Positions 17,322 to 24,676 of a DNA stretch of 52,955 nt are shown piece after piece. The stretch's first letter is position 1. Every line of letters begins with the position of its first letter. Position numbers and translations under genes: made by a program. The stretch lies in NCBI GenBank assembly GCA_041618535.1, contig JBFKFP010000003.1, positions 1 through 52,955 on the forward strand. The letters run 5' to 3'. Origin of the DNA: SHLJ01 sp041618535. Its GTDB lineage: Bacteria > Bacteroidota > Bacteroidia > Flavobacteriales > Flavobacteriaceae. The notes under the pieces are model-generated. The model was not told the origin of the DNA and did not search any database. It was given only the letters and a program-made list of their open reading frames with translations.

Positions 17322-17885
17322 ATGAATAAAAACCGTTGCAAATGGTGCCTTGGCGATCCTCTTTATGAAGCCTATCATGATAACGAATGGGGAGTGCCTG
17401 TATATGACGATGGAAAGTTATTCGAGTTCCTCGTTCTGGAAACCTTCCAGGCTGGTTTGAGTTGGATTACCATTCTTCGGAAACGGGAGAATTTCAGAAG
17501 AGCTCTAGATAATTTCGACTATAAGAAAATTGCGGACTATGACGAATCCAAAATTGAAGAACTGCTTACAGATACCGGGATAATCAGGAATAGACTTAAG
17601 GTGAGAGCTACTGTCACAAATGCTAAGGCATTCATAAAAGTGCAGGAAGAATTCGGTAGCTTCAGCAAATATATATGGGGGTTTACAAATGGCAAACCCA
17701 TCAAGAACTCATTTAAAGAGCCGAGTGACATCCCTGCTAATTCCTCATTGAGTGACAGGATCAGCAAAGACTTGAAAAGGCGTGGATTTAAATTTGTTGG
17801 CACAACAGTAGTTTACGCTCATATGCAGGCTACAGGCATGGTGAACGATCACGAAACAAACTGTTTCAGGTACAATGAAGTATAA
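17322..17885 (+). CDS. tag: DNA-3-methyladenine glycosylase I
   Basis: Removes 3-methyladenine from alkylated DNA to start base-excision repair. The 187-residue length is typical. The N-terminal zinc-binding part reads CKWCLGDPLYEAYHDNEWG with Cys and His ligands. FEFLVLETFQAGLSW contains the conserved Glu in the base pocket. The C-terminal HMQATGMVNDHETNCF supplies the remaining His/Cys zinc ligands. It stands alone, apart from a short overlapping reading frame at its 3' end. Confidence 0.95.
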   Translation: MNKNRCKWCLGDPLYEAYHDNEWGVPVYDDGKLFEFLVLETFQAGLSWITILRKRENFRRALDNFDYKKIADYDESKIEELLTDTGIIRNRLKVRATVTNAKAFIKVQEEFGSFSKYIWGFTNGKPIKNSFKEPSDIPANSSLSDRISKDLKRRGFKFVGTTVVYAHMQATGMVNDHETNCFRYNEV

Positions 17886-18072
17886 GGATTTAAGCCTCAG
17901 AATGATCTTGGGTTTTCTGCTGGGATATCTCGATATTTGGGCACCCCCGGGAAAGAAAGAATATGGATTCCATATCGACCAGTATTGTTTACAGATAAAT
18001 CCCGGAAATTATTTAAGGCCAGCAGCTAAAACTGCCTCAAATGTACTCTACTTTAAAGGCCAGCGAATTTAA
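17875..18072 (+). CDS. Possible small protein overlapping the end of tag
   Basis: An ATG-started frame of 65 codons overlapping the tag stop by 11 bases. The product has a short hydrophobic stretch (MILGFLLGYLDIW) and a basic tail, and I recognise no family. The frame otherwise fills a 240-bp gap before the convergent ppk2 genes. It could equally be chance read-through sequence, or the decayed remains of a gene. No promoter or ribosome-binding site was seen. Confidence 0.25.
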   Translation: MKYKDLSLRMILGFLLGYLDIWAPPGKKEYGFHIDQYCLQINPGNYLRPAAKTASNVLYFKGQRI

Positions 18073-18126
18073 TCGATCAATAGAGGTATTTTATTGAGCA
18101 GGCTTATTGCATAACTTAGGTAAAAA

Positions 18127-18948
18127 TCACTCAGAATCCTCCTCTTTTTTAATTATGTAATCTATACCGGCCACATCTTTAGGCGTGTAAGGCACAAGGT
18201 CAAGAATACGTTTAATGACCTCTATACGGGCTTTTGATTTTTTATTTGCCTTGATGATATTCCATGGCGCGATTTCGGTGTCGGTAGTCTCAAACATCCG
18301 CTCTTTATATTGGGTATATGAATCCCAGAGTTTGAGAGCCTTCTGATCTACCTTACTGTATTTCCATTTTTTTACCGGGCTACTGATGATCTCCTCGAAT
18401 CGTTTTTCCTGTTCGTCTTTTGAGATCGAGAAATAAAACTTTAACAGTGTGATTCCAGACTCGATGATCATACGTTCAAAATCATTGACCTGGGTCATAA
18501 AGATTTCGTATTCTTCATCGCTGCAGAATCTATTCACCGGTTCAACCACAGCCCTGTTATACCAGCTTCGGTCGAAGAATACGATTTCGCCCTTTCTTGG
18601 TAAACGGTTGATATATCGCTGAAAGTACCATTGTCCTTTTTCTTCTTCCGAAGGTTTTGGAAGAGCAACTACCCTGAATTCACGGGGATTGAGGTGTTCA
18701 GTAATACGCCTGATAGCCCCGCCTTTGCCCGCAGCATCCCTGCCCTCAAATACGATGACAATCTTTTTCCCATACTGCTGAACCCAATGCTGCAAATGGA
18801 TCAACTCAACCTGAAGCAATTTTATGCGCGATTCATAGCTAACATCCCTGAGAACCTTACTGATGGAAGAGTCTTCAGACATCAAAAATTCTTTTAGGGC
18901 CCTGCGCGTATTCAGTCGCTTTACATCTTTTGAAGTCAGTCCGTCCAT
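18127..18948 (-). CDS. ppk2: Polyphosphate kinase 2 family protein (downstream copy)
   Basis: PPK2 enzymes use polyphosphate to phosphorylate nucleoside mono- or diphosphates. This is a 273-residue single-domain member with Walker A FEGRDAAGKGGAIRR (P-loop around residues 69-77) and Walker B FFDRSWYNRAVVEPV near residue 124. A lid region follows, with the conserved Lys/Arg-rich helices. Its ATG overlaps the stop of the upstream ppk2 copy as TGATG, so translation is coupled. Whether it acts on ADP/GDP or AMP cannot be told from these motifs. Confidence 0.93.
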   Translation of the reverse strand: MDGLTSKDVKRLNTRRALKEFLMSEDSSISKVLRDVSYESRIKLLQVELIHLQHWVQQYGKKIVIVFEGRDAAGKGGAIRRITEHLNPREFRVVALPKPSEEEKGQWYFQRYINRLPRKGEIVFFDRSWYNRAVVEPVNRFCSDEEYEIFMTQVNDFERMIIESGITLLKFYFSISKDEQEKRFEEIISSPVKKWKYSKVDQKALKLWDSYTQYKERMFETTDTEIAPWNIIKANKKSKARIEVIKRILDLVPYTPKDVAGIDYIIKKEEDSE

Positions 18949-19796
18949 CAGTCTATTTGGTTAATGAGCCTGTGATAGCGTTGAACAATATTCGGGTCCG
19001 GTAAAATAATCTTGGCTGAACTGCCCTTGCCTTCATAATCAAATTTTGAAAGCACATATCGAATACTTTCAAGCCGGGCTAATCTTTTATTATTGGTCCT
19101 GATAATGATCCAGGGGCTGAATGTGGTATGTGTTTTACTGAACATCTGCTCCTTGTAGAAGGTATAATCATCCCATTTTTTCTGACCTTCTTTATCCACC
19201 GAACTGAATTTCCACCTCTTCAGGGGGTTTTGAAGCCTTGAGAGGAATCTCCTTTCCTGCTCATCTTTTGAAATAGAGAACCAAAACTTGATGATATGAA
19301 CACCGTCCTCATAAAGCATATGCTCGAATTCGGGCACCTGCACCATAAATTTATCATATTGTTCCTGGTCACAGAATCCCATTACGGGTTCAACTACAGC
19401 ACGGTTATACCAGCTTCTGTCAAAAAACACGATCTCGCCCGGATTAGGAAGCTCTTTTATATATCTTCTGAAATACCATTGTCCCTTTTCAACATCAGTG
19501 GGTTTGTTCAGGGCAACAATGCGCATTGAACGCGGGTTCAGGTGTTGGGCAAATCGCCTGATGGCGCCGCCTTTCCCAGCTGCATCCCGACCTTCAAAGA
19601 TAACACATACTCGTTTGTTATGCCTGGCTACCCATTGCTGAAGATCTACCAGTTCAGCCTGAAGCTGAAGCAGTTGCTTTTCATACTGGACTTCAAAAAG
19701 GATCTGATCAAGGCGTTCGGGATCGACCTTTTCCCTCAGAATAGCCATAAAAGCTTCCCTATCATCATGCTTGTGAAAATCTTCTATTGTCAACAT
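18948..19796 (-). CDS. ppk2: Polyphosphate kinase 2 family protein (upstream copy)
   Basis: A 282-residue PPK2 paralogue of the downstream gene. Its Walker A FEGRDAAGKGGAIRR lies at the same residue numbers (69-77), and Walker B is again FFDRSWYNRAVVEPV. The copies differ clearly outside the active site, for example MRIVALNKP against FRVVALPKP. They look like an old duplication rather than a recent one. The pair forms a two-gene operon, with aat 43 bp upstream on the same strand. The two products might be separate isozymes or a heteromer. Confidence 0.93.
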   Translation of the reverse strand: MLTIEDFHKHDDREAFMAILREKVDPERLDQILFEVQYEKQLLQLQAELVDLQQWVARHNKRVCVIFEGRDAAGKGGAIRRFAQHLNPRSMRIVALNKPTDVEKGQWYFRRYIKELPNPGEIVFFDRSWYNRAVVEPVMGFCDQEQYDKFMVQVPEFEHMLYEDGVHIIKFWFSISKDEQERRFLSRLQNPLKRWKFSSVDKEGQKKWDDYTFYKEQMFSKTHTTFSPWIIIRTNNKRLARLESIRYVLSKFDYEGKGSSAKIILPDPNIVQRYHRLINQID

Positions 19797-19839
19797 TGAA
19801 TGATACTTGGAAATTGATGGAGCAACAAGATAGTTTTGT

Positions 19840-20469
19840 TTAACTCTGTAAATATCTTAAAAATTTATGTCTTGGCAATAATTCAGCACCGAGACTTTTC
19901 AGATGATCAGTGTAAACCTGACAATCGATCAATTTATAGTCGGACTGATTTATAAAGCGTATAAATCCATACTTACTCGCGTTGCTTTTAAGGCTAAACA
20001 TACTTTCACCACAAAACACGCCATTCCCGAGATCCACGCCGTAAAAGCCGCCTACAAGTTCCTTTCCCTCCCAAACTTCAACCGATTTTGCCATACCCCG
20101 GTCATGGAGTTCAGAATAAGCCCTTATCATATCAGGACTAATCCATGTGCCTGGTTGATTCTTCCTTTTTGTTAAAGCACACTGTTCAATAACATACCTG
20201 AACGCCCGGTTTACTGTAATATGAAATAAATCCTTCTTTAACAACCCTTTCATGCTTTTGGAAATCTTGATTTTATCTGGAAAGAGCACAAACCTGGGGT
20301 CGGGAGACCACCAAAGTACAGGTTCCTCATAACTGAACCACGGAAAGATTCCTGCGTTGTATGCTTCTATCAGCCTGTCGGAACTCAGGCTGCCACCGAT
20401 GGCAAGCAAGCCATCCTTCCTGGCCTCACTTACGTCAGGGAAAGGTGAATCATCATGAAGAAAATGCAT
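19840..20469 (-). CDS. aat: Leucyl/phenylalanyl-tRNA--protein transferase
   Basis: Adds Leu or Phe to the N-terminus of proteins that begin with Lys or Arg, marking them for ClpS/ClpAP degradation (the bacterial N-end rule). The 209-residue product has the family signatures DGLLAIGGSLSSDRL, EAYNAGIFPWF, LWWSPDPRFVL, GTWISPDMIRAY and VFCGESMFS. It lies upstream of the two ppk2 genes on the same strand and could share their transcript. Confidence 0.95.
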   Translation of the reverse strand: MHFLHDDSPFPDVSEARKDGLLAIGGSLSSDRLIEAYNAGIFPWFSYEEPVLWWSPDPRFVLFPDKIKISKSMKGLLKKDLFHITVNRAFRYVIEQCALTKRKNQPGTWISPDMIRAYSELHDRGMAKSVEVWEGKELVGGFYGVDLGNGVFCGESMFSLKSNASKYGFIRFINQSDYKLIDCQVYTDHLKSLGAELLPRHKFLRYLQS

Positions 20470-20539
20470 TGAAAAACGTGGTCTTTATATCCCAATAATC
20501 TCAATAAATACTTTGAAAATACACAAATTTTCATCATAT

Positions 20540-20567
20540 TTGAAGTGATCTGCGTTATATAAATTTG
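20540..20567 (+). promoter_or_regulatory. Complete promoter for a candidate small RNA
   Basis: A -33 TTG at 20540-20542 (preceded by T) and a perfect -7 TAAATTTG at 20560-20567 are separated by 17 bp. No long reading frame follows on this strand before a terminator at 20631. Confidence 0.55.
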
Positions 20568-20570
20568 TTC

Positions 20571-20655
20571 ATCATTGCTTTTTTTTGAGTTTGTTAGCGC
20601 TGATCAGAAAACCTAAAACCACAGTATGAAGTCCTGAGTTTCTCAGGACTTTTTC
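20571..20655 (+). ncRNA. Candidate small RNA of about 80-85 nt with its own promoter and terminator
   Basis: A perfect flavobacterial promoter is followed, 64 bases after its -7 box, by a textbook intrinsic terminator: stem GTCCTGAG / CTCAGGAC, loop TTT, then TTTTT. The span between them is a U-rich start and then AGCGCT and CTGATCAG short palindromes before an unpaired AAAACC stretch. No convincing reading frame is present. A TTG-started 14-codon frame (20585-20629) exists but is weak. The unit is convergent with the DUF3127 gene, which has its own terminator, so the hairpin is not needed by a neighbour. It might belong to a known structured family such as Flavo-1, which I cannot test here. 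Confidence 0.45.
20631..20653 (+). terminator. Intrinsic terminator of the candidate small RNA
   Basis: 8-bp stem GTCCTGAG / CTCAGGAC (20631-20638 with 20642-20649) followed by a run of T. Confidence 0.8.
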
Positions 20656-20658
20656 TTT

Positions 20659-20685
20659 GAAAAAATCCCCGGGATATCCGGGGAT
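20659..20685 (-). terminator. Terminator of the DUF3127 transcript
   Basis: Stem ATCCCCGG / CCGGGGAT (20665-20672 with 20678-20685). On the minus strand it is followed by a T-run, 20 bp after the DUF3127 stop. Confidence 0.8.
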
Positions 20686-20704
20686 GAACTTTTATAAATC
20701 GGTA

Positions 20705-21079
20705 TTAAAAAGGCAGATCGTCGTGATCGTCCTCATTCAGGTCATTAACCGGCTCGAAGGCGTCCATTGGTGGTAAGGGTTCAATGTTATCCTGGCTCTC
20801 ATTCTGAAACGTTTCTATACGCCAACCCTGGATAGAATTGAAGTATTTGGTCTCCCCCTGGGGATTGACCCATTCCCTTCCCCTGAGATTGATACTGATC
20901 TTAACTTCCTGCCCTACCTGGTAGGAATTCAGCAAATCGGTTTTATCCTGAACAAACTCAATCATCAAATGCTGGGGATATTGCTCTTCGGTCGTCAGAA
21001 CAAGCTCGCGTTTCCTGAACCCGTTGTTCCCATATTCCTTGGTTTCTCCTATCATTTTAATTCTTCCCTGTACTTCCAT
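20705..21079 (-). CDS. DUF3127 OB-fold-like protein with SSB-type acidic tip
   Basis: A 124-residue protein. The first about 85 residues (MEVQGRIKMIGETKEYGNNG onward, then FVQDKTDLLNSYQVGQEVKI) match the DUF3127 family, which is probably an OB fold. The tail is Asn/Asp/Pro-rich and ends in DDHDDLPF, the same D-D-L-P-F ending as the ssb product at 42.2 kb. In SSB this tip recruits replication and repair proteins, so a single-strand-DNA-linked role is plausible but inferred. It lies 18 bp downstream of the flavin reductase gene. Confidence 0.85.
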   Translation of the reverse strand: MEVQGRIKMIGETKEYGNNGFRKRELVLTTEEQYPQHLMIEFVQDKTDLLNSYQVGQEVKISINLRGREWVNPQGETKYFNSIQGWRIETFQNESQDNIEPLPPMDAFEPVNDLNEDDHDDLPF

Positions 21080-21097
21080 CTCTTTATTTATTTCAAT

Positions 21098-21967
21098 TTA
21101 ACTTAATAACAATTTCCATGCGCTCTGAACATCACCGTAACTTAAGTAATTCTGAGCAATTTTATGCTTTTCCCGGTGCGACATTTCCCTGATGTCAGGG
21201 TATCTCTCACTGACATCCCTGACAAATTCCTCGATCTCCTTTTTCGTAGGAAGAGCATCAATGTTTCCCAGCATACCGAGATCATTCCCGGTCAGGATCA
21301 TACTGTTTTTAACAATATCGGGCATAGCATCCACCCCAATACCAAGGCTTCTCAATGGTTTGGGAATCTCAAAAAATCCCCTGTTTGCCCTGCTGTAATA
21401 ATTCCCGCCGGCTCGGGCTACAAGATCCAGCCGTTCCTGATTAATAGAACCGTCTGTCATCAACACATCATGAGAGATATGCATCTTAAGTAACTCACAA
21501 ACTATCAGGTTGCCAGCTCCGGGTTCTGTTCCCAGTGCGATGACTTCGTTGACCCTGCACTCAAACTGAACCGGAGACTCTGCTACGCGGAAGGGCTTAA
21601 CCACTTCCGATTTCAACATAGTGAGTCCGGATTTTTCGAATTCATTTACCCCTTCAGGATATTCTGTGCTGGCCAGCGACATCTGGTGAACAATGTCATA
21701 GTTTACCACATTAATCACTACTTCTTTCGTCGATTTGGCATTTTCCAGTGTATGTTTTGTTGTATTATCCCTGACCCGTCTGGCAGGTGAGAAGATAAGG
21801 ATAGGCGGATTAGCGCTGAACACGTTGAAAAAACTAAAGGGAGACAGGTTCGGCTTTCCTTCCTTATTAATGGTACTGGCAAATGCAATCGGCCTTGGAG
21901 CGACAGAGCTCAACAAAAGCGAATGCAATTGGCTAACCTTTAAATCCTCTGGAAAATAAGACGTCAT
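21098..21967 (-). CDS. Flavin reductase-like domain protein (FMN-binding split barrel)
   Basis: A 289-residue protein from ATG 21967. An FMN-binding split-barrel domain spans about residues 8-185, with SSVAPRPIAFASTINKEG and the flavin-contact segment SPFSFFNVFSANPPIL. An additional C-terminal part of about 90 residues contains FVRDVSERYPDIR. It is probably an NAD(P)H-linked flavin reductase or a flavoprotein oxidoreductase. The electron acceptor is unknown. The longer TTG start at 21988 falls inside the promoter box and is rejected. Confidence 0.9.
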   Translation of the reverse strand: MTSYFPEDLKVSQLHSLLLSSVAPRPIAFASTINKEGKPNLSPFSFFNVFSANPPILIFSPARRVRDNTTKHTLENAKSTKEVVINVVNYDIVHQMSLASTEYPEGVNEFEKSGLTMLKSEVVKPFRVAESPVQFECRVNEVIALGTEPGAGNLIVCELLKMHISHDVLMTDGSINQERLDLVARAGGNYYSRANRGFFEIPKPLRSLGIGVDAMPDIVKNSMILTGNDLGMLGNIDALPTKKEIEEFVRDVSERYPDIREMSHREKHKIAQNYLSYGDVQSAWKLLLS

Positions 21968-21985
21968 ACCCCTTTGGTTTGGGAT

Positions 21986-21993
21986 CAAATTTA
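21986..21993 (-). promoter_or_regulatory. -7 promoter box for the flavin reductase/DUF3127 unit
   Basis: The minus strand reads TAAATTTG, a perfect TAnnTTTG match, 18 nt upstream of the ATG at 21967. Confidence 0.55.
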
Positions 21994-22088
21994 GCTATTC
22001 CATGTCGCATCCTAAAACCGATTTATCAAGAATTGGAGCAATATTATTAACATAATTCCATTATATTTAAAATCGAAAAAAACAGGGC

Positions 22089-23243
22089 ATGTCGCTAACC
22101 ACAAATCGCAATGCACTGCGTTGGATTCTTATCCTGGCTTCTTTTATCATTATCAGTTTAATTCTCTGGAACACTTATGTGTTTTTTCAGAATTTTAAGA
22201 GTGAAGAACGGATAAAAATGCAGAATTGGTCCTTCTCCTATACAGAGATCAACGATGTAGACAATCTGAATGAGGATATCGGTGAATTACCTCTCCAGAT
22301 CATGCAAAGCAATACGTCTACTCCCATGATCCTGACAGATCTGAATGGCAATTACATCAGTCATAAAAACATTCCCGATAACATGATTGGGGATTCATTG
22401 ATGGTCAGGAAACTCATCGAAAAGTTTCAGGCTGAGAACACCCCTATTGAAGTCAAATACCAGGGAGAAGTCCGAAATCTTGTCTATTATGGAAATTCCC
22501 CTTTGCTCAATAAGCTGAAATACTACCCGCTTGCTTTATTGCTTATCATTTTCCTGTTTGGGGCAGTTGTTTACTTTTTTTACCGAAGCTCCAAAATAGC
22601 TACCCAAAATAAACTCTGGTCAGGCATGGCCAAGGAAACTGCACATCAGATCGGTACGCCACTGTCCTCACTTGTTGGATGGGCAGAGATCCTGAAATCG
22701 GAGAAGGTGAACCCAGAGTATATCAGTGAGATTGAGAAAGATATCAACAGGCTTCAGATTATTACCGAGCGCTTCAGCAAGATTGGGTCGGTTCCAAAGC
22801 TCAAGCGAACCGACATCGTAGGCGCAACTAAAGAGGCGTATGAATACCTCAGATCGAGGTCCTCAAAGCTTGTTCAGATAGAATTGCATGAGCCCGGAGA
22901 GGAAGTTTATGTCATGCTTAATGAACAGCTTTACAGCTGGACGATTGAGAACCTGGTAAAAAACGCAATAGACGCCATGAAAGGAAAGGGTACACTTTCG
23001 ATCTCCATAGAGAAAAAAGATAAATACGTTGTAATAAATGTTTCCGACAGCGGGAAAGGGATTTCGAAGAGCCAGTTTAAATCTATCTTTGATCCCGGCT
23101 TTACTACAAAACGACGGGGCTGGGGACTTGGGTTGTCCTTATCGAAACGTATCATCGAAGATTATCACAGGGGCAAGATCAGGGTCCTGAGTTCGGAGAC
23201 GAACAAGGGCACCACGATGCAGATCAGTCTAAATATCGCCTAA
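22089..23243 (+). CDS. Orphan membrane sensor histidine kinase
   Basis: A 384-residue two-component kinase. Two transmembrane helices (about residues 11-33 and 138-160) flank an extracytoplasmic sensor of about 105 residues with no recognised domain. The H-box AKETAHQIGTPLSSLVGW places the phospho-acceptor at His186. The N-box is NLVKNAIDAM, and the G-boxes are DSGKGIS and GWGLGLSLSKRII. No response regulator gene is adjacent, so its partner is encoded elsewhere. The 3' end overlaps the convergent HIT gene by 15 bases. Confidence 0.93.
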   Translation: MSLTTNRNALRWILILASFIIISLILWNTYVFFQNFKSEERIKMQNWSFSYTEINDVDNLNEDIGELPLQIMQSNTSTPMILTDLNGNYISHKNIPDNMIGDSLMVRKLIEKFQAENTPIEVKYQGEVRNLVYYGNSPLLNKLKYYPLALLLIIFLFGAVVYFFYRSSKIATQNKLWSGMAKETAHQIGTPLSSLVGWAEILKSEKVNPEYISEIEKDINRLQIITERFSKIGSVPKLKRTDIVGATKEAYEYLRSRSSKLVQIELHEPGEEVYVMLNEQLYSWTIENLVKNAIDAMKGKGTLSISIEKKDKYVVINVSDSGKGISKSQFKSIFDPGFTTKRRGWGLGLSLSKRIIEDYHRGKIRVLSSETNKGTTMQISLNIA

Positions 23244-23627
23244 ATTAGAGGAAATCTGCTTCGCCAAGGATCTGAATTCCTCATCACTCATGGAATACTT
23301 TGAAGTAAACCTGGCATCCTCCATAGAATGAAGAGGGATAAGATGCACGTGAACATGGGGAACTTCCAGCCCGATCACGGACATTCCGATTCGTTGGCAG
23401 GGCACTGTTTTTTCAATGGCCTTTGCCACCTGGTAGCAGAAAGACATTAATCCTTCATACTCTTCCTTATCCAGGTCAAAGATCTTATCGACCTCCCGTT
23501 TGGGAATACATAAGGTATGCCCTTTTGAATTTGGATTGATGTCAAGAAATGCAAAATAGCGATCGGTCTCTGCTATCTTGTAGGAAGGAATCTCCCCTTT
23601 CACGATCTTTGTAAAAATGGAAGCCAT
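23229..23627 (-). CDS. HIT family nucleotide hydrolase
   Basis: A 132-residue histidine-triad protein, likely a purine nucleoside phosphoramidase or dinucleotide hydrolase (HinT type). It starts SIFTKIVKGEIPSYKIAE, has LDINPNSKGHTLCIPKR, and ends with the catalytic triad VPHVHVHLIPL. Its start overlaps the greA stop by one base, a common coupling in Bacteroidota. It may help clear aminoacyl-adenylates. Specificity is not visible. Confidence 0.93.
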   Translation of the reverse strand: MASIFTKIVKGEIPSYKIAETDRYFAFLDINPNSKGHTLCIPKREVDKIFDLDKEEYEGLMSFCYQVAKAIEKTVPCQRIGMSVIGLEVPHVHVHLIPLHSMEDARFTSKYSMSDEEFRSLAKQISSNLGDI

Positions 23628-24103
23628 TAATCACGGGTTATTTCAAGGATATCAAACTTCATAGTACCGTTAGGCACCTTTATCTCAGCAACATCTCCAA
23701 CCGATTTCCCCAGCAATCCTCTACCTATGGGTGAGCTTACCGAGATCTTACCTGAAGCCAGGTCGGCCTCGCTTTCAGCAACCAGGGTGTAGGTCATTTC
23801 CATTCCGTTGGTCTGATTCTTGATTTTCACTGTAGACAATACCAGGACCTTGGATGTGTCAAGCTGCGACTCATCAATCAATCGGGCGTTTGCAACTATT
23901 TCCTCCAATTTGGAAATCTTCAATTCAAGAAGACCCTGTGCTTCCTTGGCTGCATCGTATTCAGCATTCTCGCTCAGATCACCCTTATCCCTGGCCTCAG
24001 CAATGGCCTGGGAGGCTTTAGGACGCTCTACATCCTTAAGGTGATTCAGCTCTTCCCTCAGTTTTTTCAATCCCTCTTCAGTATAATAAGAGATATTGCT
24101 CAT
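23627..24103 (-). CDS. greA: Transcription elongation factor GreA
   Basis: Stimulates transcript cleavage by backtracked RNA polymerase. The 158-residue length is standard. The N-terminal coiled coil (about residues 1-75) has YTEEGLKKLREELNHLK and the acidic tip DLSENAEYDAAKE with the catalytic Asp/Glu. The C-terminal FKBP-like domain has ISVSSPIGRGLLGKSVGD. The HIT gene follows with a one-base overlap. Confidence 0.96.
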   Translation of the reverse strand: MSNISYYTEEGLKKLREELNHLKDVERPKASQAIAEARDKGDLSENAEYDAAKEAQGLLELKISKLEEIVANARLIDESQLDTSKVLVLSTVKIKNQTNGMEMTYTLVAESEADLASGKISVSSPIGRGLLGKSVGDVAEIKVPNGTMKFDILEITRD

Positions 24104-24182
24104 AATGCATAAATTTAACTATTAATGCGCTGATTACCACGCATATAAATACAAAAAATCCCGCTTACACGAGATCGTATTG

Positions 24183-24190
24183 CAAATATA
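24183..24190 (-). promoter_or_regulatory. -7 promoter box for greA
   Basis: The minus strand reads TATATTTG, a perfect TAnnTTTG match. A leader of about 75 nt would follow before the ATG at 24103. Confidence 0.55.
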
Positions 24191-24247
24191 CGAAATATTT
24201 AATAAGTAAGCTTTTTGTCGTAACTTGCGGCAGGCTTGATGACCCCT

Positions 24248-24676
24248 ATGAAAAGACTACTTGTATTACTGCTAATCCCGCTTGTTTTCTCATGCAGCAG
24301 AAGCGACGACAACAATTCAAATTGTAACTTTCTACTGAACGCGGCTGTTAATGCTAGCCTGAACCTAAACCTGCCTCAGTATAACGACCTAAACTTTGTT
24401 TCAAACCCTGTTTATGTGCCGAACCAGGGCAATGGCGGAATAATTGTCACCAATACAGGCACTGGTTACGTAGCCTATGATGCAGCCGATCCGAATCACT
24501 CCCAAAACCTTTGTTCCATCCTTACCATAAACGGACTTGAAGGCGTTTGTGGCTGTGCCGATGAGAACACCTACAGCCTGTTTACGGGGCAGCCGCTTGG
24601 AAACCCCAATCTCCGATGCGGACTCAAAGCATACAGGGTTGAACTAAGCGGAAACCTTCTTCTGGTCACGAATTAA
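24248..24676 (+). CDS. Lipoprotein with a degenerate Rieske-like fold
   Basis: A 142-residue secreted lipoprotein. The signal peptide ends in lipobox LVFSC (Cys16). The rest follows the Rieske [2Fe-2S] pattern: GNGGIIVTNTGTGYVAYD, then the first ligand loop as DPNH, then CGCADENTYSLFTGQ, then GLKAYRVE. The first Cys of the usual C-x-H pair is Asp and the second ligand loop lacks its His, so cluster binding looks unlikely. Its role is unknown. ATG 24248 is preferred because it gives a normal signal peptide. ATG 24239 is also possible. It overlaps the convergent receptor gene by four bases. Confidence 0.75.
   Translation: MKRLLVLLLIPLVFSCSRSDDNNSNCNFLLNAAVNASLNLNLPQYNDLNFVSNPVYVPNQGNGGIIVTNTGTGYVAYDAADPNHSQNLCSILTINGLEGVCGCADENTYSLFTGQPLGNPNLRCGLKAYRVELSGNLLLVTN

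Noticed and set aside
20585..20629. Leader peptide gene inside the candidate small RNA
   Set aside because: 14 codons from a TTG, with no downstream gene on that strand to attenuate.
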